Positions 6,883 to 15,420 of a DNA stretch of 55,254 nucleotides are shown here, piece by piece. The stretch is taken from the NCBI RefSeq assembly GCF_015594845.1, contig NZ_JADNRK010000013.1:1-55254 (forward strand). Direction: 5' to 3'. A program made the position numbers and the translations under genes. Within the stretch, counting starts at the first letter, position 1. Every line of letters begins with the position of its first letter. The notes under the pieces are model-generated. The model did not search any database and was not told where the DNA came from. It saw only the letters and a list, made by a program, of their open reading frames with translations. The stretch is from Alkalibacter mobilis. Lineage in GTDB: Bacteria > Bacillota > Clostridia > Eubacteriales > Alkalibacteraceae.

Positions 6883-8841
6883 ATGTCTAAGAAACAAGTT
6901 CTTATTCTTGGTGGAAGCTATGCTGGTGTAAAAGCAGCAAAAACTCTGCACAAGGCTTTCAAGAATGATGAAAACGTAGAAATTACGGTTATAGACAGGC
7001 ACAACTTTCATACTCTCATGACTGAGTTGCATGAGGTTGCAGGTCACAGGACCGAGCCTGATTCTATAAAGATCGATCTCAAAAAAATATTTGCAGGTCG
7101 AAAAGTCAACGTGGTAGTTGACGACATAAAAGAATTTGATTTAAAAAATCAAAACCTTAAATCCGCAAAGAAGGTATATCATTATGATTACCTTATTATG
7201 GGAACCGGTAACGAGCCTAATTTCTTCGGAATCGAAGGTGCCGAAGAAAATTCTCATACCCTGTGGTCATACGAGGACGCTATAAAACTGCGTGAACACA
7301 TTGAAAACATGTTTGCCAAAGCTTCATGCGAAACCGATCCCGCTGAAAGAAAGAAACTTCTCACTTTCGCTGTTTGTGGCGGTGGATTCACCGGCGTTGA
7401 AATGGTTGGAGAATTGGGCGAAGCCAAGTACCACCTGGCCAAGAAATATGGTGTTGATGTAAAAGAAGTCACTATTTTGAACATTGAAGCCATGGACAGG
7501 ATCCTAAATATGCTGGAAAGTGATTCACAAGTTCAAAAGGTAGAAAAGCGTTATAAAAAACTTGGTATCAAATTATTAAAGAACACACCCATCATCAAGA
7601 TCGATGAAGATTCCTTTACGGTTAAAGACGGAACCAAGATACCGACTTATACATTGATTTGGACTGCCGGTATAAAAAATACTGGTTTGGTATCAAGCAT
7701 AGGTCTTGATATTGGAAGATGCGATAGAGTTAGCGTCAATGAATTCATGCAGCCTTCAATGGACGGCAAAACTCTCGGAAATGTATTCATCGTTGGAGAC
7801 AGCGCATGCTACATCCCCGAAGATGAGCAGCCAATGCCACAAATAGTTGAAGCAGCCGAACAATCGGCGCACACTGCAGCTGAAAATGTAATAGCACAAC
7901 TCAAGGGCAAGGATTTGCATCCTCACAAGCAAAACTACCACGGTTTCATGGTTTCTGTTGGTTCCAGATATGCCGTAGCCGATGTTGGTTTCAAATCTTC
8001 AGGATGGATAGCCATGTTTATCAAACACATGGTAAATATCTACTACCAGTTTATGGTCGGTGGGTTGAGACAAGTTTGGAATTATGCGGGTCATGAATTT
8101 TTTCACATCAAGAATAAACGTTCTTTCGTTGGAGGTCATTTCTCCAAATCCTCCAAGAATTTTTGGAAATTGCCACTCAGGTTATGGTTGGGCTACATGT
8201 GGTTGGTTGAAGGCGTAGTCAAAATTTCTGAAGGTTGGCTAACTTCACCAAAAGTTATTGCGACTATGAACGCTATTGCAGGTTATAGCACAGGCGGAGA
8301 CGGCGGATCAGCTGCTTCCGGCGCAGCTGCAGAAACTACCACGGCTGCTTCCGGTGCTGCTGCAGAAGCAACAACAGCTGCTTCCGGTGCAGGTGGTGGC
8401 GGTGGTGAAGCTGTCGCAGATGCATTCGACATACCGGGCATTATCCAATGGGCAGTTGATCACAAACCTTCAGGTTACGGCGCTTCGTTAATGGATGCAC
8501 CTCAATTCATGTTGGACATCATGAACAACTGGATGACTCCTGTCGAAGTTCCTGTGCAGATTATTATGGTCTTTGCCGAAATTTTGATTGGACTTTGCCT
8601 GATTGCCGGACTATTCACGTTTATATCTTCTGCTGCAAGTATTGCAATAGGTATTGGTATAATCTTTACCGGTATGGCAGACTCCACTATGATTTGGTAC
8701 ATTACAGCAGCTTTTGCTTTGCTCCAAGGCTCAGGCAGCGCTTTTGGTCTCGATTATTACGTGATGCCGTTGCTAAAAAGTCTCTGGTCAAAGATCAGGA
8801 TCGTCAAAAAATCCTATCTGTATTTCGATTATTCAGAATAA
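6883..8841 (+). CDS. ndh2: Type II NADH dehydrogenase with C-terminal membrane domain (Ndh2 of the EET chain)
   Basis: The first ~400 residues are a type II NADH dehydrogenase. They contain the FAD site VLILGGSYAGVKAAK at the N-terminus, the NADH site FAVCGGGFTGVEMVGEL near residue 165, the WTAGIKN segment and the second FAD motif GNVFIVGDSA. Unlike ordinary Ndh (about 400 aa) it continues to 652 residues. A membrane helix at about 428-447 (LRLWLGYMWLVEGVVK, DoxX-like), a ~110-residue loop and several further helices (about 555-640) follow. A membrane extension of this kind marks the EET-specific Ndh2 of Listeria, which feeds NADH electrons to a dedicated demethylmenaquinone pool. The loop holds an Ala/Thr/Gly repeat (8311-8409). 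AAGGAGG precedes the start. Confidence 0.9.
   Translation: MSKKQVLILGGSYAGVKAAKTLHKAFKNDENVEITVIDRHNFHTLMTELHEVAGHRTEPDSIKIDLKKIFAGRKVNVVVDDIKEFDLKNQNLKSAKKVYHYDYLIMGTGNEPNFFGIEGAEENSHTLWSYEDAIKLREHIENMFAKASCETDPAERKKLLTFAVCGGGFTGVEMVGELGEAKYHLAKKYGVDVKEVTILNIEAMDRILNMLESDSQVQKVEKRYKKLGIKLLKNTPIIKIDEDSFTVKDGTKIPTYTLIWTAGIKNTGLVSSIGLDIGRCDRVSVNEFMQPSMDGKTLGNVFIVGDSACYIPEDEQPMPQIVEAAEQSAHTAAENVIAQLKGKDLHPHKQNYHGFMVSVGSRYAVADVGFKSSGWIAMFIKHMVNIYYQFMVGGLRQVWNYAGHEFFHIKNKRSFVGGHFSKSSKNFWKLPLRLWLGYMWLVEGVVKISEGWLTSPKVIATMNAIAGYSTGGDGGSAASGAAAETTTAASGAAAEATTAASGAGGGGGEAVADAFDIPGIIQWAVDHKPSGYGASLMDAPQFMLDIMNNWMTPVEVPVQIIMVFAEILIGLCLIAGLFTFISSAASIAIGIGIIFTGMADSTMIWYITAAFALLQGSGSAFGLDYYVMPLLKSLWSKIRIVKKSYLYFDYSE
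8311..8409 (+). repeat. 33-bp in-frame tandem repeat inside ndh2
   Basis: Two near-identical 33-bp units (8311-8343, 8344-8376) and a diverged third encode AASGAAAETTT, AASGAAAEATT and a Gly-rich variant at residues 477-509. The repeat sits in the loop between the first and second C-terminal membrane helices, which should face outside if the catalytic domain is cytoplasmic. Confidence 0.9.
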
Positions 8842-8847
8842 AAACCA

Positions 8848-8886
8848 AAAAAATATCCTTCTTCTTTACGGGGAAGGATATTTTTA
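8848..8886 (+). terminator. Terminator after ndh2
   Basis: AAAAATATCCTT pairs with AAGGATATTTTT around a short loop and ends in a T run, 6 bp after the ndh2 stop. I see no strong promoter before eetA, so readthrough probably supplies eetA-eetB-dmkB at a lower level than ndh2. Confidence 0.75.
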
Positions 8887-8924
8887 ATAAAATGTAAATA
8901 TGGCGCTTAATGTTGAGGTGAAAA

Positions 8925-9272
8925 ATGAAAAAGAAAGATCTGATCCTTATTGGATCCATATTGATTATTGCCATGGTTGGATTGCTGATATCTTATATAT
9001 ACGGACAAACCGACAAGGAACTTAAGGTAGTAATAACTGTAAACGGAGAAATTTATCGGGAAATCCCTTTTGATGAAACCACAAATGAAAAAATTACTGT
9101 TGAATATGAGGGTAACTTAAATATAGTAGAAATCAAAGAGGGACACGTTGTCATAAGTGAAGCAAATTGTCCTGATCAAATCTGTGTGCATACTTCCCCT
9201 GCCGATGAAAAGGGCGAAATGATCGTATGCCTGCCCAATAAAGTAATAGTAGAAGTCACATCAAATGAATAA
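8925..9272 (+). CDS. eetA: NusG domain II-containing membrane-anchored protein (EetA-like)
   Basis: The 115-residue protein has an N-terminal signal-anchor helix (residues 6-27) and an extracytoplasmic NusG domain II fold (about 33-115). It carries the conserved SEANCPDQICVHT motif with two cysteines. Proteins of this type occur beside Gx transporter proteins and polyprenyl synthases in EET loci; Listeria EetA is needed for ferric reduction, by an unresolved role. The gene follows the ndh2 terminator and is 14 bp upstream of eetB. Function is assigned by gene neighbourhood and fold, not by known chemistry. Confidence 0.8.
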   Translation: MKKKDLILIGSILIIAMVGLLISYIYGQTDKELKVVITVNGEIYREIPFDETTNEKITVEYEGNLNIVEIKEGHVVISEANCPDQICVHTSPADEKGEMIVCLPNKVIVEVTSNE

Positions 9273-9286
9273 ATGCGGAGTATATA

Positions 9287-9802
9287 ATGAAGATTGAAAC
9301 AAAAAAACTTGTCTACATATCCATGCTTGTAACGCAAGCAATGATCTTAAGTTACATTGAAACCATGCTACCTGCCATACCGATACAGGGAGCTAAACTG
9401 GGTCTGGCAAATATTGCAACTGTCCTTGCCCTGTCTACATTAAATTTCAGAAGTTGTTTGTTTATCGTAGTAGCAAGAACTTTGCTGACTGGACTTTTAT
9501 TTGGAAACATGGCATCGATAATATATTCTATTACTGGCGGATTACTAAGTTTATTAGCCATGTATATAATTATGAAATTGTTTGGAAATACTTTGAGTCT
9601 TGTTAGTGTAAGCATTGTAGGCTCAATTTTTCATAATCTGGGCCAACTGGGAATAGCTGTGTTGATATTGGAAAACACAAGATTGTTGATTTTACTCCCT
9701 TACCTTTTCTTAATAGCAATACCCACTGGTCTGTTTGTAGGTATAGTGTCAAAATATCTGCTTAGTTACTTGTCAAAAAATCATTTTAACTACAAAAATT
9801 AA
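9287..9802 (+). CDS. eetB: Gx transporter-family membrane protein (EetB-like)
   Basis: A 171-residue integral membrane protein with about five to six helices and the Gx-family N-terminal pattern IETMLPAIPIQGAKLGLANI. The family resembles S-components of ECF transporters and is often annotated as heptaprenyl diphosphate synthase component I. In Listeria the homologue belongs to the EET locus, and ECF-type proteins there have been linked to moving flavin outward for ApbE use. No ECF ATPase or T-component is in the window, so it would have to borrow them. It is 3-12 bp from dmkB. Confidence 0.8.
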   Translation: MKIETKKLVYISMLVTQAMILSYIETMLPAIPIQGAKLGLANIATVLALSTLNFRSCLFIVVARTLLTGLLFGNMASIIYSITGGLLSLLAMYIIMKLFGNTLSLVSVSIVGSIFHNLGQLGIAVLILENTRLLILLPYLFLIAIPTGLFVGIVSKYLLSYLSKNHFNYKN

Positions 9803-9814
9803 TGGGTGATAATA

Positions 9815-10780
9815 ATGAATGAATATTGGATGGAATATCCCGAAATAGGAACATCTCTGGAAGAAGTGAACCAGTTGATCATAGATTCAACAAAGGATGC
9901 TGATAATTTCATATCGGATGCCGTTTCCAGCGCTGTGTCTTCGGGCGGCAAAATGTTGAGACCTGCTTTTGTAATAATGTCGGCCAAATTCGGAGACTAC
10001 GATAAAGAAAATATTGTTAAATTGGCAGCTGTTGTAGAGATGCTGCATATCGCAACCCTGGTACACGATGACATAATCGATGAAGCGAAACTTCGCAGGG
10101 GTGTCGAAAGTGTACAGAGTAAATACGGAAAAGACAGCGCTGTCTTCATTGGAGACTATCTTTTTGCCAAATGTTTTACATTGATTTCTTCAAATTTTAA
10201 AAGTTCAGAAATGGAAAAACTATCAAATGCAATCTTGAAGATATGTAGAGGCGAACTTAAACAGTACAGCCTAAGATATATGTACGATACTCACATTTTC
10301 AATTATCTGAAAATAATAACCGGTAAAACAGCTGCATTGTTTGCAATGAGCTTCAATATTGGTGCATCACAAGCTAATCTTGATCCTGGCAACATAAAAA
10401 ATTTGACTAAGATCGGCTACCTATGCGGCATGGCGTTCCAGATAATTGACGATTGTTTGGATTACTCAGACCACAAAACAATTAAAAAAAGTACAATGAA
10501 CGATTTGAAACAGGGATACCTTACTTTGCCCGTTATATACGCACTAAGAAATGATAAAACGAACAAACTGAGATCATTCTTGGAGACAACAGATTTTAAC
10601 AGCGATGATACAAAAATAATTCACACAATGGTAATGGAAAACCACGGACTTGAAGATGCCAGGTTACTTGCAAAAAAATATACCGCCAAGGCTTTCTCGC
10701 GAATTGAAAAATTGCCATCAAACGAAAACAGCAGAATATTGGAGGAAGTCATTAAGCGGATGCTAAACAGAAAATATTGA
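9815..10780 (+). CDS. dmkB: Polyprenyl diphosphate synthase (DmkB-like)
   Basis: It builds the isoprenoid chain of a (demethyl)menaquinone from IPP and an allylic primer. The 321-residue product has the first aspartate-rich motif DDIIDEAKLRRG near residue 90, GKTAALF, and the second motif DDCLDY, typical of trans-prenyl chain elongation enzymes. ATG at 9815 is chosen (GGGTGAT upstream); a GTG at 9806 would add three residues. Its place after eetA and eetB matches dmkB of the Listeria EET locus. The partner prenyltransferase DmkA is not in this window. Confidence 0.88.
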   Translation: MNEYWMEYPEIGTSLEEVNQLIIDSTKDADNFISDAVSSAVSSGGKMLRPAFVIMSAKFGDYDKENIVKLAAVVEMLHIATLVHDDIIDEAKLRRGVESVQSKYGKDSAVFIGDYLFAKCFTLISSNFKSSEMEKLSNAILKICRGELKQYSLRYMYDTHIFNYLKIITGKTAALFAMSFNIGASQANLDPGNIKNLTKIGYLCGMAFQIIDDCLDYSDHKTIKKSTMNDLKQGYLTLPVIYALRNDKTNKLRSFLETTDFNSDDTKIIHTMVMENHGLEDARLLAKKYTAKAFSRIEKLPSNENSRILEEVIKRMLNRKY

Positions 10781-10803
10781 TTATTAGAAGGGTGGCCAGT
10801 ATA

Positions 10804-11283
10804 GTGAATAAAATTGAAAGTTTTACAGTAGATCATGAAAAACTTGATCCCGGAGTGTACGTTTCCAGGAGAGATAATTTCTCTGGTGTCACAATTACAA
10901 CATTTGATATAAGGATGAAAAAACCCAATGTGGATCGTGTGATGAGCACGGGCAGTATTCATGCTCTTGAACATTTAGGAGCAACTTTCCTCAGAAATCA
11001 TGCAAATTATAAGGATAAGGTAGTTTATTTCGGACCGATGGGATGCAGAACTGGTTTTTATCTGATTTTAGAAGGAGATTATGAATCGAGAAATATCGTT
11101 CCACTTCTTAAAGAACTCTTCTCCTTCACTGAATCATACGAAGGAGATATACCCGGAGCAAGTCCTGTTGAATGTGGAAACTTTAAAGACATGGACTTGG
11201 AATCTGCCAAATTAGAATCAAATTTATACAATCAAATCCTAGCAAACATAACTGATTCCAATTTAATATATCCAGAAAATTAG
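10804..11283 (+). CDS. luxS: S-ribosylhomocysteine lyase
   Basis: LuxS cleaves S-ribosylhomocysteine to homocysteine and DPD, the precursor of autoinducer-2, in the activated methyl cycle. The metal site is visible: HALEH (the HxxEH motif) in GSIHALEHLGATFLRNH, the catalytic cysteine in GPMGCRTGFYL, and the third ligand cysteine in ECGNF. The start is GTG at 10804, with AAGGGTGG about 10 bases upstream, giving 159 residues, the normal size. An upstream in-frame ATG at 10777 lacks a site. It lies 23 bp after dmkB and probably shares its transcript; a metabolic reason for that pairing is not obvious. Confidence 0.96.
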   Translation: MNKIESFTVDHEKLDPGVYVSRRDNFSGVTITTFDIRMKKPNVDRVMSTGSIHALEHLGATFLRNHANYKDKVVYFGPMGCRTGFYLILEGDYESRNIVPLLKELFSFTESYEGDIPGASPVECGNFKDMDLESAKLESNLYNQILANITDSNLIYPEN

Positions 11284-11290
11284 CTTTTTT

Positions 11291-11346
11291 AAAAAAACAA
11301 CTTCACTCAAATCCGGCAAGGACATTTGAGTGAAGTTGTTTTTTTA
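11291..11346. terminator. Bidirectional terminator between luxS and lysC
   Basis: AACAACTTCACTCAAAT pairs with ATTTGAGTGAAGTTGTT around a 10-nt loop. A runs on the left and T runs on the right serve the converging luxS and lysC transcripts. Confidence 0.92.
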
Positions 11347-11357
11347 TGCTGCTTCAA

Positions 11358-12566
11358 TTACATATTGAACTTATCATGAATATGTTTCATTGCTTCTTTT
11401 CCCAAGGCTTTATCGATTATACATGATATCTTTATTTCTGAAGTGGAAATCATCTGAATATTTACTCCGATTTCATATAAGGCTTCAAAGAATTTTGAAG
11501 CAACTTCAGCATTTGCTACAACGCCAGTTCCAACTACAGACAATTTTGCAACTCCTTTGTCGTACTCCACCTTTTCAGCCCCAACTTCAAATGCGAATTT
11601 CTGTGCTATTTCCACGGCATTTTGCAATTCATCCAAGGCAACCGTAAAAGTTATATCGTTAACGTTATTCCTGTTTACATTCTGAACTATCATGTCCACA
11701 TGAATGTCCGCTCCCGCCAGCAATGAAAATAAATTAAATGCTATTCCAGGTTTGTCAGGCACCTCCATAACAGATATTTTCGCAATATTTTCATCAAGGG
11801 ATATTCCCCTTATCAGTACTTTTTCCATTAGATCTACCTCCCCTATAATTGTTCCTTCATTATTGTTAAAACTTGATTTAACCTCCAATGGCACATTGTA
11901 TTTACCTGCCATCTCCACCGACCGCGGATGAAGAACTTTGGCTCCCAAGCTTGCCAATTCCAGAACCTCATCATACGATATGGCATGGATTTTTTTTGCT
12001 GTAGGTACTATTCTCGGATCAGCCGTGTAAACACCGTCCACATCAGTAAAAATTTGGCATCTTTCAGCATGTAGAGCTGCTGCCAAGGCCACTGCAGTAG
12101 TGTCCGAACCTCCTCTTCCAAGTGTGGTGATATCCATGTCTTTATTGACTCCCTGAAATCCGGCAACTATAACTATCTTTCCGGAATTCAGTTCTTTTTC
12201 CAAACGTTCTGTATTGATTTCATCAATTTTTGCTTTACTGTGCCTGGATGATGTAATAATTCCACATTGTGCCCCTGTGAGTGAAATTACTTCCTCGTCC
12301 ATACTCTGTATCGCCATAGCAAGTAAGGCAATTGAAACCTGCTCGCCTGTTGAAAGAAGCATATCCATTTCTCTTTTATGAGGATTTTCGCTTATTGCAT
12401 ACGCCATTTCAACAAGATCATCAGTAGTGTCTCCCATTGCAGAAACTACCACAACTACTTTCTTCCCAGATTTTTTGGTCTCTATGACACGTCTTGCCAC
12501 GTTCTTTATCCTGTCAATGTCTCCGACACTTGTACCACCATATTTCTGTACTATCAAATTTTTCAT
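11358..12566 (-). CDS. lysC: Aspartate kinase
   Basis: It phosphorylates aspartate, the first step toward lysine, threonine and methionine. The 402-residue monofunctional enzyme has the N-terminal KYGGTSVGD motif, the [16 protein letters not shown] nucleotide site and [13 protein letters not shown]. Two C-terminal ACT domains (about 265-400) normally bind the feedback inhibitor. The gene follows hom by 29 bp and so is expressed with it from the divergent hom/thrC region. No lysine riboswitch precedes the operon, which together with hom favours control by threonine or methionine demand; that is inference. Confidence 0.96.
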   Translation of the reverse strand: MKNLIVQKYGGTSVGDIDRIKNVARRVIETKKSGKKVVVVVSAMGDTTDDLVEMAYAISENPHKREMDMLLSTGEQVSIALLAMAIQSMDEEVISLTGAQCGIITSSRHSKAKIDEINTERLEKELNSGKIVIVAGFQGVNKDMDITTLGRGGSDTTAVALAAALHAERCQIFTDVDGVYTADPRIVPTAKKIHAISYDEVLELASLGAKVLHPRSVEMAGKYNVPLEVKSSFNNNEGTIIGEVDLMEKVLIRGISLDENIAKISVMEVPDKPGIAFNLFSLLAGADIHVDMIVQNVNRNNVNDITFTVALDELQNAVEIAQKFAFEVGAEKVEYDKGVAKLSVVGTGVVANAEVASKFFEALYEIGVNIQMISTSEIKISCIIDKALGKEAMKHIHDKFNM

Positions 12567-12595
12567 GTATTCTGTCCTTTCGGGGTCATTCTATT

Positions 12596-13831
12596 TTACT
12601 TTCCTACTATCCTAGCGTAAAAAATCGAGTTGCCGTATTTTTCGAGTTTCTCTGCCAGTAAATTCACAGTTGATGCACTCAGCTCTTCAGTTATGACAAA
12701 AAGCTTGTCCTTTTCCACCATCATTTTCTTTATTTTTGAGACTTCATCTATCATATCTATAATTGATTTGAAATCATCGTGATTTCCCACATCGACTCTG
12801 ATGTAATACTTCCCTTCAAACTCTTCAAGACCGCGATTTGATAATTTTCGCGATATGTCCAATTCATCTTTTTTATCCCCATTATTAATTATATAAAGCA
12901 AGTCTCCAACTACAGCATTGGCAGTAGCATTTTTCCCAGCACCTTTTCCATAAAACTGCAATTCTCCGATAATATTCCCTTTTATGGAGACTATATTGAA
13001 TTCTTCATTTACGTTGCTCATGATGTCTTTTGAAGATAAAAGGACTGGTTCAACTGAAGCACAGTAGTAATCATCAACCAATTTTGAATGAGCTAGATAT
13101 TTAAGCACAAACCCCAGATTTTCAAACATTTCCATATCAGCTTTTGACACGTTTCTTATCCCACGCTTGTAAATATCCTCATCCTTGATATGACTTCCAA
13201 AAGCAATTGAGGACAATATTGCCAATTTTCGAGAAACGTCGTAACCATCTACGTCGGCACTGGGGTCTGCTTCAGCGAACCCTAAATCTTGAGCTTGTTT
13301 TAACACATCGTCAAAGTTTTTACCTTCAGAAGCCATTTTGCTGAGGATATAATTTGATGTGCCATTCAAAATGCCTTTAATTTCATCGATCCTATTGATT
13401 TTTAAAGTTTCCTTTAGTGAAGTGATAATAGGAATTCCGCCACCTACACTTGCTTCGAATAAAAACATTATGTTATTTTTATTGGCCAGATCCAAAAGTG
13501 TGTCAAAATGTTCTGAAACTACCGCCTTGTTTGCAGTAATAACGTGTTTCTTTTTTTCCATGGCTTTTTTCATAAATGTAAATTCAGGCTCCATGCCACC
13601 CATGGCAAATATAAGCGTTTCTATTTCATCGTCATTAATTATGTCTTCAAAGGAATCAGTCATAAGATTTTTATCAAATTTTGGATTTCTCTTTTTATTA
13701 ATATCTCTTACAAGGATTTTCTTTATGCTTACTTTATCTTGAGCATTGGCAAAATAATTGCCCTTTTCTTCATTTATTATTTCATAAACGCCTGTTCCGA
13801 CTGTTCCCATACCAAGAAGCGCTACTTTCAT
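12596..13831 (-). CDS. hom: Homoserine dehydrogenase
   Basis: It reduces aspartate semialdehyde to homoserine. ATG at 13831 (MKVALLGMGTVGTGVYEII) is chosen because the Rossmann motif starts there and GGGGTGATG precedes it; the open frame continues upstream without similarity. At 411 residues it has the NAD(P) domain, the catalytic region (EASVGGGIPIITSLKETL, ILNGTSNYILSKM, GFAEADPSADVDGYD) and a C-terminal ACT domain (about 330-410) for feedback. It is cotranscribed with lysC and divergent from thrC. Confidence 0.96.
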   Translation of the reverse strand: MKVALLGMGTVGTGVYEIINEEKGNYFANAQDKVSIKKILVRDINKKRNPKFDKNLMTDSFEDIINDDEIETLIFAMGGMEPEFTFMKKAMEKKKHVITANKAVVSEHFDTLLDLANKNNIMFLFEASVGGGIPIITSLKETLKINRIDEIKGILNGTSNYILSKMASEGKNFDDVLKQAQDLGFAEADPSADVDGYDVSRKLAILSSIAFGSHIKDEDIYKRGIRNVSKADMEMFENLGFVLKYLAHSKLVDDYYCASVEPVLLSSKDIMSNVNEEFNIVSIKGNIIGELQFYGKGAGKNATANAVVGDLLYIINNGDKKDELDISRKLSNRGLEEFEGKYYIRVDVGNHDDFKSIIDMIDEVSKIKKMMVEKDKLFVITEELSASTVNLLAEKLEKYGNSIFYARIVGK

Positions 13832-13877
13832 GTCATCACCCCAATTATTTCTGTGTTTATAATAAAAACACTTGTTT

Positions 13878-13905
13878 TTTACACGAAAACATTCTATCAT
13901 ATAAA
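13878..13905 (+). promoter_or_regulatory. Probable thrC promoter
   Basis: -35 TTTACA (13878-13883), 16-bp spacer, -10 TATAAA (13900-13905), upstream of thrC. It overlaps the hom promoter on the other strand, so the two may exclude one another. Confidence 0.45.
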
Positions 13906-13919
13906 TTATACAAATACAA
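13891..13919 (-). promoter_or_regulatory. Probable hom-lysC promoter
   Basis: Minus strand -35 TTGTAT (13914-13919), 17-bp spacer, -10 TAGAAT (13891-13896). Confidence 0.55.
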
Positions 13920-13950
13920 TAATAAGAATTATCAAATTGGAGGTTTTTTA

Positions 13951-15420
13951 ATGTTCAAATATGTTAGCACCAGATCAGGTTTACAGGTCTCACCATCTGA
14001 AGCAATACTAAAAGGCATTGCTTCAGATGGAGGGCTTTTCGTGCCGTCCGAGTTTCCCAAGATAGATATTCGTTCTTTGGAAAACAGCACTTATAATGAA
14101 ATTTGTCTTAAGGTTTTAACTTCATACTTTTATGATTTTGATGAGAATGATTTAAAAAATTATATCGAGTCAGCTTACAGCAAATTCAATACGCCGGAAG
14201 TGACCCCAGTCAAATCTTTCGAGAATTTAAATTTTCTTGAATTATATCACGGCCCTACATTGGCATTCAAGGATGTAGCTCTTAGCATACTACCATATTT
14301 ATTAACAGGGGCTGCAAAAATTCAGAAGATAACAGACGAGATCGTGATACTCACCGCCACTTCAGGCGATACCGGAAAAGCGGCTCTGGAAGGGTTTTCA
14401 GATGTTAAAGGCACCAGGATCGTGGTTTTCTTTCCAAACAACGGAGTGAGTCAAATACAAAGAAAACAGATGACCACTCAAAAGGGAGATAATGTTCATG
14501 TTGTGGCAATAGAAGGAAACTTTGATGACGCTCAAAATGGAGTTAAAAATATTTTCAATGATAAAAACTTTAACTCTGAACTGGAAACTATGGGTTATGT
14601 ACTATCATCTGCAAATTCAATAAATGTTGGAAGATTGGTGCCTCAAATCGTCTATTATTTTGTTTCTTATATAAATTCTGTAAAAAACGGAATCATTAAA
14701 ATGGGTGACCCCATGAATTATACGGTACCTACAGGCAATTTTGGAAATATCCTTGCAGGTTATTATGCCAAACAAATGGGCTTGCCTGTTAATAAATTGA
14801 TTTGTGCTTCCAACGAGAACAATGTTCTATACGACTTCTTTTCGACGGGAGTATACGACAAAAACAGGCCTTTCATCAAAACTACATCTCCTTCCATGGA
14901 TATTCTGATTTCCAGTAATTTTGAAAGATTGCTTTATCACGTTTCAGGATCTGATAATGATTTTGTCAAAAATTCGATGGAAAGCTTGATTTCAGATGGA
15001 AAATATTCTGTTCCCTCCAAAATGAAAGAAAACATAGACAAGGAATTTTATGGGGGCTTTTGCTCAGAAACTGAAACCGAAAACTCCATCAAGGAAATAT
15101 ACGAAAAATTTGGTTATGTTATGGACACTCATACTGCAGTAGGTTATAAAGTTTACAAGGATTATGTTGAAAACGCAAAAGACAATACCCCAAATATAAT
15201 ACTTTCTACTGCAAGTCCGTATAAATTCACCAAATCGGTATATGAGTCAATTTTTGGGGAAAGTGATTTGGATGACTATGAATTAATTGCTGAATTATCA
15301 AAAAAAGCTGGAATACCCTTGCCGAATGATCTTATAGAAATGTGCAAATCCAAAGATGTTCACGACACTTTTTGCGAAAAAGAAGACATGAAGGATCTTC
15401 TCCGCGGTCTTTTAAAATGA
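13951..15420 (+). CDS. thrC: Threonine synthase
   Basis: A PLP enzyme converting O-phosphohomoserine to threonine. The 489-residue length fits the long threonine synthase class (E. coli and yeast type). Visible landmarks are the PLP lysine in YHGPTLAFKDVAL, the TATSGDTGKAALEGF phosphate loop and the NSINVGRLVPQIVYY segment. GGAGG lies 7 bases before the ATG. Its stop overlaps the start of thrB (ATGA), so the two are translationally coupled. Confidence 0.96.
   Translation: MFKYVSTRSGLQVSPSEAILKGIASDGGLFVPSEFPKIDIRSLENSTYNEICLKVLTSYFYDFDENDLKNYIESAYSKFNTPEVTPVKSFENLNFLELYHGPTLAFKDVALSILPYLLTGAAKIQKITDEIVILTATSGDTGKAALEGFSDVKGTRIVVFFPNNGVSQIQRKQMTTQKGDNVHVVAIEGNFDDAQNGVKNIFNDKNFNSELETMGYVLSSANSINVGRLVPQIVYYFVSYINSVKNGIIKMGDPMNYTVPTGNFGNILAGYYAKQMGLPVNKLICASNENNVLYDFFSTGVYDKNRPFIKTTSPSMDILISSNFERLLYHVSGSDNDFVKNSMESLISDGKYSVPSKMKENIDKEFYGGFCSETETENSIKEIYEKFGYVMDTHTAVGYKVYKDYVENAKDNTPNIILSTASPYKFTKSVYESIFGESDLDDYELIAELSKKAGIPLPNDLIEMCKSKDVHDTFCEKEDMKDLLRGLLK

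Noticed and set aside
8276-8491. 71-residue open frame inside ndh2
   Set aside because: A frame-shifted shadow of the Ala/Thr/Gly repeat, with Gln/Leu-rich low complexity and no start signal.
12567-13950. Lysine riboswitch or T-box upstream of lysC/hom
   Set aside because: lysC has only 29 bp upstream, and the hom/thrC gap is about 120 bp with two promoters and no structured leader.
15342-15416. Longer homoserine kinase start inside thrC
   Set aside because: The GHMP N-terminus begins at 15417, where ATGA overlaps the thrC stop; the upstream extension has no similarity.
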